A stretch of DNA of 64,000 bases from Typhlomys cinereus (GCA_023101885.1 JALPQD010000833.1:62001-126000), one strand, 5' to 3'; positions 22,630-34,719 are shown, counted from the first letter of the stretch. The notes: generated by a model not told the origin, from the sequence alone. Numbers and translations: made by a program.

Positions 22630-22830
22630 AGAACAGAACTCACGAACATGAATCTATGAGAGGCAAGAGAGCCCTGGAGAACTCATGGACTCCAGGCGTG
22701 GATCCATGAGAGGTGAGAGAAAAGTCAGACAGGAACTCATGGATTCCAGACATGGAATCCCATGAGGGGCAAGAGAGCTGGAATTCACAGAATCCAAACA
22801 TGGAGTACCATGCGGGGGAAGAGAGCCCTT
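22630..22830 (+). repeat. Degenerate minisatellite, ~50-bp unit, about 4 copies
   Basis: Units start near 22636, 22680, 22734 and 22783, each with a form of gaactcatggactccag, then atggatccatgagagg and caagagagccc. Copies differ by substitutions and small indels. No gene or known element explains them. Confidence 0.75.
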
Positions 22831-22849
22831 TTCCACATTTCTTAATTGA

Positions 22850-23150
22850 TGAATTTTGCTTTTTGACAATTTCATACATGTATGCAATGCCTTTTGACAT
22901 CCATCCCCTCCACTCCACATTTCTCTTCCATTCCTCCAGCAGTCCCCACCTCCTGACAACTCTCCCTACCACATCCATATCTTTCCATCCTGCCCTATGC
23001 TCCACTGAATCTAATCAGTTTTCCTCCCTCATTCGATCCTGGGTTTGGAACTGTTTCTTGGTTGCATACTCATGATTCCCCACGAGTATGCAACTGTATA
23101 TCCAATTTACTACCTAAATTTACCAGTTACCCAATAGTTCATCAGTACTT
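22850..23150 (-). mobile_element. Old L1 3' region, antisense
   Basis: gacaatttcatacatgtatg followed by a C/T-rich stretch (ccatcccctccactccacat) resembles the reverse of an Lx-type L1 3' UTR. Confidence 0.45.
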
Positions 23151-23169
23151 TGGAGACCCCTATGGGTCC

Positions 23170-23925
23170 TTTGATTAAAATTTAAAGATAGCTGTGGTAG
23201 TATACATCTTTGTAGCACTAGAAAGATCTGGAGTTTGACTGCAAAAAAAAAATCAACAAACCACAATCCAGAACTTCAGAGACTCTATATCAACCACCTA
23301 GAACTAGGCCAGCTTAATCTCTCCCCATCCTGAAGCTCAGGGAAATTTGCGGAAGAGGGGGCGGTAAGAGTGTAAGAGCAAAAGGATGGGAGGAGCAATG
23401 ACATGTAAGATACTCCATACAAGTTAGGGCTGAAGCAATCATAATTGGACTTTGCATGCCCTGCGCATTGTCCAACACACTATTGACCTCACAAAGTCTA
23501 GCATCTGCTAAAGGCACCAAGATCCTTGGAGGCAAGGGATTGGCAGCCACAGCAGTGTTCCTATACCTAAGAGGAACACGGGAAAGGGTTCAGGGAAATG
23601 CCACTGGGTCCTTGTACGTCATCGGAGAGGAGGGCCCAGAGGAAAATCAGGCATGCACAAGAAAGGACTCTCTGGGAATTGGGGCGGGAGGTACTGGGGG
23701 ATGGGGAGGGAGGGGTGTGGGGAGGGGGAGCAGGGGGTATGGGGGGAGGAGGAGGGAGGGAGGGAACTGGTGTACCTAGTAAGTTTGTATGAGCTGAAAT
23801 AATAATAAAAATGTATTAATAAAAAAAAAGAAAGATCTGGAGTTTGAGTCCTACCTGGAATACATAGTGAGAAACCATGTCAAAACTTCTTAAAATTTTT
23901 CTTACACTATCGATTGCCTTTAAGC
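23170..23925 (+). mobile_element. B1-like SINE split by an L1 insertion
   Basis: The left half (tagctgtggtagtatacatc ... actagaaagatctgg) and right half (agtttgagtcctacctggaa ... gagaaaccatgtcaaaac) form one B1-like sequence when the L1 at 23239-23828 and one duplication copy are set aside. Confidence 0.7.
23239..23828 (+). mobile_element. 5'-truncated L1 (3' UTR only) with 19-bp duplication
   Basis: 590 bp of the young L1 3' UTR with the G-rich tract at 23690-23770, the end taagtttgtatgagctgaaa and an A-tail. The exact direct repeat agaaagatctggagtttga flanks it (23220-23238, 23829-23847). Confidence 0.95.
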
Positions 23926-23929
23926 TTTT

Positions 23930-24425
23930 ACTGACATCTATTCCAAAGAGTATGGCCTGAAGTCCACCCCCTCCAACCTCTAACCTGTCCTCTACATTGT
24001 CACAGCACCTTGTTGTTCTCCTAGCGCAGAATTCTTCACACTGTGCAGTAAACACTCAATGATTTAGCTCAAAATGTGAGCACGTTCACAGACAGCTTGT
24101 CTTATTTTATTGCAGGCCCCAAAGACAGATACACCATATGCCACTTTGGTCAGAATTGATACAATAAATGTTGCATGATGGATGGAAGGTGACAGAAACT
24201 AAGTGAATAAATGAATGGAGACAGAGAGAGAGAGAGAGAGAGAGATTATAGCAAAAGATATAATCATTAAGGGGGAAAATAAAGCGAAAAAATAGAACAC
24301 TGCTTCACCTTGGAATAGAAGAATTTACAATTTCTTACAGCCTGTTCTCATAAAACAATTCACTTGCACTATCTGAAACCTGACTGGATTAGTTTGAGAA
24401 AGTTTTTATAAATAAGGATCAGAAA
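23930..24425. other. No gene recognised; short (GA)n at 24223-24245
   Basis: Unassigned sequence with a short GA dinucleotide run. Confidence 0.4.
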
Positions 24426-24429
24426 CAAA

Positions 24430-24620
24430 AAATGTGGGACTGGTGAGGTGGCTCATCAGGCAAGAGCACTTGCTACCAAGTCTGACAATCTGAGTTTGAT
24501 TCCTGAAATCCACATAAAGGTGGAGAACCAACTTCACAGTGTTATTCTCTGACTGCCAAATATGTACTGGGCCATGCATAAGACCACATTCACACACACA
24601 CACACACACACACACAGAGT
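24430..24620 (+). mobile_element. B3-like SINE with CA tail
   Basis: gactggtgaggtggctcatc, agagcacttgctaccaagtc, tgagtttgattcctgaaatc and cacataaaggtggagaacc follow the rodent B3 layout, ending in (CA)n. Confidence 0.7.
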
Positions 24621-24639
24621 CATAATATATAACATTTTT

Positions 24640-25134
24640 AAAAGAAAATGTAAGTCAATGAGGAAACTGTTAGTGCTTGTGTTCGTGTGTGTGCATGCAC
24701 ATGTGCCCCTGGGAGCTTTCTAGGAATTTTATCTTTTTGCATAGTGAACCAACAGCAGCCAGGGTACTGAAGAAATTTTGTTTATAGGAAAGTAGCTGTC
24801 TAATCTATAAACACCTTAAAGAAAAGATAGGGAGAATAAATACTTTTGCATCTAAAATATATCTATTATCTTAGTTGACTTTCATTGTGCCCTACTCTAC
24901 CCCTTCCATGAAATGAGTTTTTCCATATTTCTCAGAAGAATAAATAGAGTTGATAATGTTAGCATCAACAAAGCTACATGAGTTGAAATGCTAATGGAAC
25001 ATTGTTTGCCACTTTAATCTTAGCACACGTCTCACTTAAGCCATTGTGTTATACCAATAGAGCAAATAAATGAAAAGTGTATTGACTGAACCATAATTTA
25101 AAAAAAAATAGTGTTTGCCTGTATAGGGAAATTT
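24640..25134. other. No gene recognised
   Basis: AT-rich unassigned sequence. Confidence 0.4.
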
Positions 25135-26705
25135 TCTTTTTTTTAAATTTTTTTGTTGTATTTATTTATTTTTTTCCCCAATCATACAAGCTTAATAGGT
25201 ACCACAGTGCCCTCTTTTCCTCCGCCCCTCCCCAGTACCCCTTGTAACCTCTCCCCATTTTCCCTTTCCTTTCACTCCTTCCAGCCCTTTCTCCCAGTGC
25301 CCTCCTTTCTTCCCCTCCCATTCCCTAGAGCATCCTTTAGTGTGAATGTCAAACTTCCCTCTATGTCCTCCACTCTAGTGAGGTGTAAGGACTCAGTGGC
25401 ATTGCCCAGAGCCCTTTCTTGGGCTCCCCTTTAGTATGGGAACACTATTGTGGCTGTTAATCCCTTGCCTCTAAGGATCCTAGTGCCTGTGATCCATGGT
25501 AGACTTTGGGGGGGTCATTGACAGGTCAGTCATTGTGCAAGTCATGCAAAGTCCAATTATGGCTACTGTGGCCCTAACATGTGTGGAGTATCTTGCATAT
25601 TGTTGCCCTCCCCATCTTTAGGCTCTTACAATCTTGCCATCCCCTCTTCCGCAAATTTCCCTGAGCTTTAGGATAGGGAGAAATTTGGCTGGTTTGGTCC
25701 AGGTGATTAATGTAGGGTCTCTGAAGTTCTGAATTATGGTTGGCTGTTGTTTTCAATTTTGCTGTTCCTGTACCACCCTTGGCTCCATCCTGATTGGTAT
25801 TGGAGGTCACCTCTTAACCAGAGATAAAAGGCTGTTTAAATGGAGTCTTACTATAAGAGTATATTCAAAGATACATGGAATAGGAGTAGAAGACCGCAGT
25901 GAAAGGGGTCAGTCTCCCATTTGCAGGATGGTTACCATCTATCTGGCAGACTCTATACCCTCCCTGACTGGTGAGATCAAACCCCTTCAGTTGCAAGTGA
26001 CCGGGAAGGAAAGTGAGTGAGCTTAACCAGATGTCTCACTACTTACTTGCAATACTTGAAGGTGACCTATTGTCTCTACTGTAGCATAATCCCCTATCTC
26101 CTTATTTCTGGGGGGACCTCCTTCCCCTTTCCCTCCTGTTTATAATCTTTGAAATTACTGTAGGTATTCAAAGATTTATCTTTGAATATGTCACTAAGTG
26201 GGTTTGGTGCTAGGATCCACCTATTAGGGAATACACAAATATCTTAAAAAATGCTCCACACCCATAGCCATCAGGGAAATGCAAATCAAAACCTCCTTGA
26301 GATATCATCTCACCCCGGTCAGGATGGCAAAAAATCCACAATACAAACAATACCAAATGCTGGAGAGAATGTGGAGAGAAGGGAACTCTCCTACATTGCT
26401 GGTGGGAATGCAGGCTTATACAACCACTCTGGCAGTCAGTCTGTCGATTTCTAAAAAAGTTAAAGATCGAAACACTATATGACTCTGCTATTCCACTTCT
26501 GGGAATAATTCTCCCATAAAGCAAAAATTCACCTCAATGACACAAGCACAACAATGTTCATAGCAGCATTATTTACAATAGCAAAGTCATGGAATCAACC
26601 CAAATGCCCAACAGTTGACGAATGGATAAGGAAAATGTGGTACATTTATACAATGGAATACTACTCAGCCGTATGTACTGCCTAATAGGTAAATTTTCTA
26701 ACTAA
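25135..26705 (-). mobile_element. L1 insertion with inverted 5' segment (twin-priming type)
   Basis: 25135-26234 is the young-family L1 3' UTR on the minus strand, starting with a T-rich tail and continuing to the ORF2 end (ctattagggaatacac). At about 26235 the orientation flips: aaatatcttaaaaaatgctc onward is sense-strand ORF2 on the plus strand, including the Cys-motif region, to about 26670. About 130 bases of the normal ORF2 end are missing before gtatgtactgcctaatagg. Confidence 0.85.
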
Positions 26706-26723
26706 ATAAAAAAGTAAATGATG

Positions 26724-27104
<381 letters not shown>

Positions 27105-27117
27105 AAAGTAAATGATG

Positions 27118-27540
27118 TGTGTCATGCCTGTGATTTTGTAGGTCATCCAAGCAAAGAATGCATGTTAGACAACTGTTTGCTATGAAGACCAAGAATATAG
27201 AACTTCTTTGCACTAGTAAACAGAATTTGCCTTGACGCATCTAGACACATGGAGAGTATTTAGATGTAGTCCTTGAGATATTCCTGATCACTTAATCTTC
27301 AACACACCAGCTCTAAAATGATTGGAAGAATGACCAAATGACCACATGAAGTCCACCTGGCTGATTTCTTCTATTATCCCAAATGTTCTTTCTTCAAAGG
27401 TTAACATATTCTTCCTTCTAGAGAATTAGCTATCTGTATTTTATACCTGCCAACAGAACCAAACAATTAAGTAGACCTTAGGAGAGCTTTTCATGTGAAT
27501 TGCTACAATGACTAGTAATTATGAAGAGAAATTTCATTTG
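27118..27540. other. No gene recognised
   Basis: Unassigned AT-rich sequence. Confidence 0.4.
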
Positions 27541-27760
27541 AAAACAATGTGGACCAGCAGGATGGTTTAACAGGTAAAGGCATTTGTCACACCCAAGTAG
27601 CCTGACTTTGAACTCTAGAGCCCATGTAAAAAGCTCAGACACAATGGCTCATGTCTGTAATCCCAGCATGTAAAGAGAGACAGAAAACAGAGACAGAAGT
27701 AGCCAGAAGATGGCATGCATATTCAGTGCAGAAGCAGAAGCAAGAGAGACCTTTCAGAGA
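27541..27760 (+). mobile_element. B4-like composite SINE, diverged
   Basis: tRNA-like head accagcaggatggtttaaca and B1-like body acacaatggctcatgtctgt, then aatcccagcatg, as in B4 elements. Confidence 0.55.
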
Positions 27761-27889
27761 GGCCCAAGAGGCTCCCAGAAAACAATGCAAACTATTCCTA
27801 TTGTTCTTGGTTATTTACCAGGACCTACTGCTGAAAATGTCGCATACTTCTGTCATTGGACATAAAGAAATCAAACTGGAAGTGGTCTG

Positions 27890-28440
27890 AAAGTTTCCTC
27901 CCTGTCATCTAACTTTCACAGTACCAGAAGGTGCTGATATGCAACCTGATGAAAGGGGCTGGAGTGGGGGTGAGTCATCAACAATTCTGTCCAAATGTGG
28001 ATACCCTGTGAACTATAATAACAACCAGCAAGATGTATCCATTGGTGCAATAGTGGCACAAGAAATATGGGGATAACCAACTGTCTTCTGATTGGACTTA
28101 ATCACTCCACAGGAGAGAGTTTATGCCTATTACTATAAGCCTAAGAACTTCATAGGCAAATCATGACTCCTAGGAGAGAACTCACTACTACTGTACTGTT
28201 AAAGGGACATGGTATCAAATTGCATTCTAAATACTTACCTTCTTTATACCTGTAGACTAAAGCAACTCTCAGCTTTCAGCAGAGAAGTAGTGGATAGCAG
28301 TTGATGCAAAGGGACACAGTTGGTAAAAATGCAAAGAATAAGTGATTATGGCATACTCATAATTAAAGACCACCACATATGTTGTATTTGTTCATGCCAC
28401 CCCCACACTCAAACACAATAAATGTCATTCAAAATTTCTT
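27890..28440 (+). mobile_element. Possible Lx-like L1 3' UTR fragment
   Basis: acaacaattctgtccaaatg-type motifs and the end agactaaagcaactctcagc resemble the 5' portion of the older L1 3' UTR copies at 19311 and 46050. Too diverged to be sure. Confidence 0.35.
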
Positions 28441-28494
28441 TAAAAATTTCAACTCTAATTTAGTTTTCAAACATTGTATTAAAGTTAACATCCT

Positions 28495-28847
28495 TGTCAT
28501 GGTTTGAAATGTGTCCCCCACAGTCTCATGTATTTGGGACGATCATGGCACCTTTAGGAGGTGGAGCCTTGCAGGAGGAAGGCAGTCCCAGGGGTGGGCC
28601 TTGAGGTAGATTAGTCCCACCTACTTCTGGGAGAGGTCTGCTCTTGCAGCAAGCAGTCTAGTAGCTCTCAGCTTCCTGGATGAATGTGACTTAGCCTGTC
28701 TCCAACCTCTGCCACTAGCCATGCCACTTCTGCCATGAAAGACTGTGTCTCCCCTCTAGAACTTTAAACTGAATAAATCTCCCTTTCTCTCTTAAGTTGT
28801 TTGACTTTGGGTATTCTCTCACATCAACACAGAGAGTAAACAGTGCA
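28495..28847 (+). mobile_element. Solo MT-like MaLR LTR with 5-bp duplication
   Basis: 353 bp starting tgtcatggtttgaaatgtgt and ending acagtgca (TG...CA). It contains the MT-type phrases ggaggtggagccttgcagga and ctgaataaatctccc (polyadenylation signal). The 5-bp duplication atcct lies at 28490-28494 and 28848-28852. No internal region remains, so LTR-LTR recombination is inferred. Confidence 0.85.
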
Positions 28848-28914
28848 ATCCTTCTCAAAATAATGACCACTCTAACCAAAAGAAGCAAGAGCATTCTCTC
28901 CTATTGTGGAACAC

Positions 28915-28982
28915 TGTCGACATAACATAATGTAACAACATAACATGATATAATGTAACATAACACAACATAACACATAACA
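28915..28982 (+). repeat. (ACATA)n-like tandem repeat
   Basis: Irregular repeats of acata/aacat over ~65 bases. Confidence 0.85.
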
Positions 28983-29029
28983 GCTGCTACCACCCTTTTC
29001 CCCCCTGTTGGTTCATATTCATGATACAC

Positions 29030-30105
29030 GGTATTGGGTTATGAAAGAACATTTTCATGCCAGTGTATAATGTATGGTGAACATATTTCCCACCCATACC
29101 CTCCTCCTTCTTGGCCTGTCCCCTTCCCACTGGTTTCTCCTGCTCCTATAGGCAATTTTGCTTCTACTTTCCTGTCATATATACATACATGGCTTTATAC
29201 TATCTGTAAAATCTAGGAAACAAAAGTGAAACATTCGTTTTTCAGAGACTGACTTAATTTGTTTAATCTCTAGTGGCACCTACTTTTCTACAAATGAAAT
29301 AATTTGTTCCACATTGCAGAAAAAAGTCCATCATGTATAATCTCCTCCTGTTTCCTTTATCCAGCCTTCTATTGTTGGATATTCAGATTATTCCATGATT
29401 TACCTATTGTAAACATCATCTCAATAAACACTTACATGCAAGTATTTCTGTGATCCATTCATACAGACTCCTTTGCAGAAATACCCAGCGATTAGGCATT
29501 GCTGGGTCACATAGTAAATCTTTTAGTTTTCTAAGGAAGCTCCATATTGTTTCTATAGTGATTGTGCTAGTTTACACTCCTATCAGTATCCTCACCAGCA
29601 CTGGCAATTGTGTGTTTTCTTGGCAGCTATCATTCTGACTGGGGTGAGATGGCATTGGAATGTAGTTGTGGTTTGCATATTTCTGATAATGAACAAGGGA
29701 AACGTTTCTTCATGTTCACAGCACATTTGGATTCTTTCTCTTGAAAATGATTTGTTTCTTTGGCCCATTTGTTGATTGGCTTTTTGTTCTTTTGATCTTT
29801 TATTGCATGGGGTCCCCATTGTCACTTGTCAACATCATTTCCTGAGCAACTAAAGTCTTATCCATAAAGTCCTTGTCTTTGCCTGTATCTTGTGATCTTT
29901 TCCCTACTTTTCCCTCTAACAGTTTCAGAGTTTCAGGTCTTACATCAAGGTGTTGATCCATTTGGAGTTGGTTTCTGTGCAAGGGGAGTGATAAAGATCT
30001 AGTTTCATTTTTTTTCTACCCATGGATATTCAGTTATTCCAACATCATTTGTTTGAAGAGATTTGTCTTTTCTGCAATGTATATTTGGGGCCTCTGTACT
30101 AATTT
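29030..30105 (-). mobile_element. Old L1 ORF2 3' part, antisense
   Basis: Diverged antisense ORF2: tgattccatgacttgc-like text at 29390, the 'tcctatcagtatcctcacca' and 'tctgactggggtgagatggc' blocks, and the 'tgttgatccatttggagttg' block. Order matches 3500-4300 in the full-length L1, but with many indels. Confidence 0.75.
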
Positions 30106-30107
30106 GA

Positions 30108-30480
30108 TACAGGTACCAATTTGACAACTGATAATTGAGACTTTAGGCACAGCTATGAAGAAACATTTAGTTAAGGCAAGTCCTGAGCAAGCCTGGGGGA
30201 GATTAACTGATATGGGAAGATCCAGCCCATAGTGGGTGGGATCATTCCCTGGGCAGGTGGATAAGATGGTGAGAGAAGCTGATTGGAATAGATAAGACCA
30301 GCAAACTATGGCAAGGTCACTTCACAGCCATCTGAATCAGAGCAGCTGTGATTACCCACAAGAGATTCCCATAAGATTGGGCCTATTGATGTTGTCTTAT
30401 AGGAGTGACTCTGGAGGGACAGTAGACCTTTGCCTGGCATTGCAGTCACTCCCTCCTGCACCACCACCCCAGCTTTATGT
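30108..30480 (+). mobile_element. MaLR LTR fragment
   Basis: ggtaccaatttgacaactga, gcccatagtgggtgggatca and tccctgggcaggtggataag match the left two thirds of the LTRs at 34291 and 61516. The right end is not clear. Confidence 0.55.
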
Positions 30481-30499
30481 AACACTGCCCCAGCTGAGT

Positions 30500-31195
30500 G
30501 TGGTGTCCAAAGGTTCTAGAATATATAGGAAATAAATTAGCTGAAGTCAGAACTCCATCCATGCAGACATGGGGAAGTGGTCATCCATGCCAAAGCAAGA
30601 TCTTTCAGTGATGCAACTCATTTGAGGGCCACACACACACTCATTGGCTCACCAAGCTGGACTTGGGGTCAGACAATTACTTTGGCAGGTGCCTTATCTG
30701 GGGCAAGTTGATGTTTGTTATGCCACATCATGAAAAGTTCCCACAACAGTCACCCTTTGGCAAAACTAATTGGACCAATCTTGAAAAAGAAAACAAAAGC
30801 CTTCAATGCTATTTGTCCAGAGTTACAGAAAAGGGGTGACACATTATCATACAGTGAGCCAACCAAAGATCCATTTTGTCAGGCTCCCTTGTGGAGAAAG
30901 CACGTCTGATTAGTCTATCGGCCGTCTTCAATTAATCAATGAGTTGCAATCCAGTGTTAATCCGTAAGTCAACTGTTTGAAACATAGAACATACTTTCAC
31001 ATGAGAACAATGGTCAGATTCCAAGATCAGCTCCCAAAACTATGACTGGAAAACTGATCTAAACTACATGAATACAATAATTAGTCTCTATTCAGATCCC
31101 GAAAGAAATAGGCTGCACTTTAGGACAGATGACAAAAAACAAAAACAAAAACAAAACAAAAGAAAACTCATTTTCCATATTCCTCCTAGTTGTAG
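30500..31195. other. No gene recognised
   Basis: Unassigned sequence with a CAAAA-rich stretch at 31133-31166. Confidence 0.35.
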
Positions 31196-31209
31196 AGCAC
31201 TTCATTTTT

Positions 31210-31520
31210 TTCCTATTTATCTATGTCTGTGTTATATGTCTCTGTGTGCACGTGTGTTTATAATAGTCACATTTGCCCATGCATACATATGCACAGGCCA
31301 GAGGTCAATGTCAGATGTCTTCCTGTATCACTCTCTGCTGTATTTTTTTTTCAGACAGGGTCTTTCACTGAACCTAGGATTTATCAGATTGGCTCAATTG
31401 GGTGGCCAGCAAGCCCCTGGGTTTTTACATGGCTGCTAAGGATCTGAACTCAGATCCTCATATGTGTGCAGCAAGCACTATGACTGACCTAGTTACGGAA
31501 CATTTGCAAGAAAAAATTTC
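31210..31520 (-). mobile_element. B4-like SINE, antisense
   Basis: cacaggccagaggtcaatgt, ggtctttcactgaacctagg, cagcaagcccctgggttttt and gatctgaactcagatcctca are the reverse of a rodent B4/RSINE body. Confidence 0.6.
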
Positions 31521-31524
31521 CCAA

Positions 31525-31879
31525 AAGGTTAGGCCTAAGTGTGGTACCTTATATTCTTCCAATATTCCTCTCCAAAAGTCTTTAACAACCTCCACCTAAA
31601 GCCCTCAAGGACAGCATGGTTCCTAGTTGCAGATGTGTGCTGAAAGAGGGGGCAGCAGGCTGAGCAGAAGGTATTAGGAACCCAACTATGATGTCTTGTA
31701 TGTAAGACATGAATATCAACTCCACATAAACTGAGTCAAGGAGCAGCAATTCTGTTTATAGCACATGTGCATGCACAGATGGGGTTAGCCATAAGCGCTG
31801 AGAGATAGATTCTGTTAGAAAAGTTAGAAGCCAGACCAATGGCACAACCAATGTTAACCTACTGAACTACTTGTCTAGC
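31525..31879. other. No gene recognised
   Basis: Unassigned sequence. Confidence 0.35.
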
Positions 31880-32485
31880 ATTTTTTTTAATGGTTGAAAA
31901 GGAAAATTTTAAGTTGCACATTTTTAAAATTTTCTTCCACTCATTCAAAGTTGATAAGTACCCCATTCCCCTCCCTCCCTCCCTCCAACCCTCCCTGGAC
32001 CTTCTTGTTCCCTCCCTCCTTTTACCCTTCCTTTCCCCCCTCCCTCCTTTTTTCCCAGTGCCCCCCCCCCCATTCTGGAGCATCCTTCACTGTGCATGTT
32101 AAACTTCCCTCCGAATCCTCTCTGATGAGGCGTAAGGACTCAGTGGCATTGCCTAGAGCTCTTTTTTGTATTCCCCTTAAATACAGGAACACTATTGTGG
32201 CTGTTAATCCCTTGCCTCTAAGGAAACTGTGATCCATGCTAGACTTTGGCGGTTCAATGATATGTTGGTCATTGCACAGGTCATGCAAAGTCCTATTATA
32301 ATTACTTTGGCCCTATCTTGTATGGAGTATCTTGCATATCGTTGCTCATCCCCATCTTTAGGCTCTTACAATCTTACCGCTCCCTCTTCTGCAAATTTCC
32401 CTGAGCTTTAGGATGGGGAGAGATTAGGCTGGCCTGGTTCCAGGTGGTTGATGTAGAGTCTCTGATTTTTCTGAATTGTCTAGCA
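31880..32485 (-). mobile_element. 5'-truncated L1, 3' UTR, antisense
   Basis: Reverse of the young L1 3' UTR: T-rich tail, C/T-rich polypurine complement at 31965-32070, then ctgtgcatgttaaacttccc and the block ending tgatgtagagtctctga. Confidence 0.88.
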
Positions 32486-32661
32486 CTTTTCAAACCAGGG
32501 ATAGAGGTGAGTCCATTTTAAGTTTGGAGTTCAATCTGCAAGAGATTAGTGGTCCAAAAAAAAAAAAAAAACAAAAAACTGGTGAATTGTCACTATGGGA
32601 GTCAAACACAATATTATAGGTTTCTCTAGTTAAAAAAAAAAAAAAAAAAAAAAAAAGACTG

Positions 32662-32975
32662 GGGCTGGAGAGGTAGCTCAGGGGTTAAGCCTCCGCTTTG
32701 CAGGCGTAAGGTCCTGAGTTCGGATCCCAGATTCCACGTATAGACGCCAGGCGGAAGCGGGGGCGGCCAGCACTTCTGGTCCTGGTAGGGCGGAGCCTGT
32801 GAATCCCGGGGCAGAAGGAGGTGGAGGCGTCCATGGTGGTTCGCGAATTCGTCCGTGGTTCTACACATACACAGACACACAGACACACAGACACACACAC
32901 ACACACACACACACGCATGCACGCACGCACATGCACATGCGCACAGTTGAATAAATAATAATAAAATTTAAAAAA
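32662..32975 (+). mobile_element. Type B tRNA-derived SINE
   Basis: gggctggagaggtagctcag head, gagttcggatccc B-box region, CpG-rich body with a gcgaattcgtccgtggttct stretch, (CA)n, then AATAAA and A-tail. Flanking A-runs followed by gactgg on both sides suggest the duplication. Confidence 0.92.
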
Positions 32976-32985
32976 AAAAGACTGG

Positions 32986-33215
32986 AGGGGCTGGAGAAAT
33001 GGTTAGGGGTTAAGACTCTGCCTCACAAGCAGAAGGACATGAGTTCAAATCCCAAATCCCACATAAAAGCATCAAGTGGAAATGGCAGCAGCCTGTACTT
33101 CTAGCCCAGAAAGGTGGAGCCTGGAAAATCCCAGAGTGAAGCAAGGAGATAGAAGCAATCCAGAGTGATTTCTGAAGTTACCCTTGGTCTTCCACAGGGA
33201 CACACAATACCCTCT

Positions 33216-33310
<95 letters not shown>
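32986..33310 (+). mobile_element. Type A SINE ending in (ACAG)n(GATA)n
   Basis: Head ggggctggagaaatggttag, type A body, then an ACAG tetranucleotide run (33214-33246) and a GATA run (33247-33310) in place of the CA tail. It lies directly between two type B SINEs. Confidence 0.88.
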
Positions 33311-33311
<1 letters not shown>

Positions 33312-33319
33312 TTTAAAAG

Positions 33320-33616
33320 GGGGGCTGGAGAGGTGGCTCAGGGGTTAAGCCTCTGCCTTGCAGGCGGAAGGTCCTGAGTTCGGATTCTAGACCCCACCTA
33401 TAGACGCCGGGCAGAAGCGGGGGCGGCCTGCGCTTCTGGTCCTGGTAGGGCGGAGCCTGTGAATCCCAGGGCAGAGTAAACAAGGAGGAGGTGGAGGCGG
33501 TCCATGGTGGTTCCCGAGTTCGCCTGTGGTTAGACACACACACACACACACACACGCACGCACACACAACACAATTGAATAAATAATTTAAAAAAATTTT
33601 AAAAAGTTAAAAAAAA
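33320..33616 (+). mobile_element. Type B SINE with 12-bp duplication
   Basis: Complete type B element with tRNA head, CpG-rich body, CA run, AATAAA and A-tail. The repeat atagtttaaaag lies at 33308-33319 and 33617-33628, showing it inserted at the end of the GATA run of its neighbour. Confidence 0.93.
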
Positions 33617-33628
33617 ATAGTTTAAAAG

Positions 33629-33686
33629 AAGGTGCCCCAAATTCACCACCACTTAGGTTTCCAAACCAGCCCCCTCATGTGTTTGA

Positions 33687-33717
<31 letters not shown>

Positions 33718-34285
33718 CTAGAAAGTGTGATCAAGACAATTATTCAATATCAAACAGTCCAAAAATCAACAGTGACATGCTCCTCCTACAAGATACCAAA
33801 AAAAACCTCCACAAGCGTGTAATCTGGAAATCATTTGCAAACTAGCCCAGAGAGGAACTTCCAAATGGCTAGGACATTTTGGACAACGTTCTCAACTCTC
33901 AAAGAGCCATCGATTTGCCAACTGTAACTCCCTCCCACAAAAAAGACCGTCCTTTTCCCTGCCCTTTGCCTATATGTACTTACCTGCCCAACACCCAAGT
34001 GTCTTCCTAAGAAAACATGAAGCACAATTATGCAGCAACAAAGATCATCTGTGTTTTCAGTGCTAGTGAACTGACTGCCCCTTCCTATCACAACCTTTGC
34101 TTTAGGAATATATGCATCTCCAGAAGTCCCTGTATTTAATTGTAAGCAGTCCACATAACACAGGTATCCAGTTCATATTTTAGCATCAGGGTCTTTCAGG
34201 ACTCCCACAACCACATTATAGGCAACTACCTTATCAATTGAAGAACAAACATAACTATGCCTAGAACCTAAAGCCCTTGAAGTGA
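33629..34285. other. No gene recognised; poly(A) at 33690-33717
   Basis: Unassigned sequence with one long A-run. No retrocopy could be identified to its left. Confidence 0.4.
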
Positions 34286-34290
34286 TACCT

Positions 34291-34714
34291 TGTCACAGGT
34301 GATCAACTTGACAGTTGAGAGTTATAGCTCTGGGCACATTGGTGGAGAATTAGTAGTTAAGGCCAGAGTAAACCTGCAGGAGATTGTCTAGTTGGTGAGG
34401 AAGGCCCAGCCCATGGGTGGGCAAGACTAGTCCCTGGGCAGGTGGATAAACTGGAAAGAAATGGTTGAGGAATTTAGCATCCTTGTGTACACTTGGTCAG
34501 ACATGCTGGTCTGTCAAGTAAGGATTATCCCTCTCTCAGCTGTTATGTGGATATGATATGACTAGTTCCCTCTGTCCTTGGTGATTGTGTGGGCTCTCCT
34601 GACTAACTGGACAAGTAACTGTAACTGGATTACCATAAGCCAAAAACAAGCCCCTTGTTCCCTTAAGCCATTTTGTCATGCGTTGATCAGCAACAACACA
34701 GGGTAACTGCTACA
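34291..34714 (+). mobile_element. Solo MaLR LTR
   Basis: 424 bp beginning tgtcacaggtgatcaacttg and ending aactgctaca, the same family as the LTRs of the element at 61516-63594. The flanks tacct (34286-34290) and taccc (34715-34719) differ at one base, consistent with an aged 5-bp duplication. Confidence 0.8.
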
Positions 34715-34719
34715 TACCC

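Noticed and set aside
33214..33310. ACAG/GATA tandem arrays as a CRISPR-like or satellite array
   Set aside because: Simple tetranucleotide tail of a SINE, without spacers.
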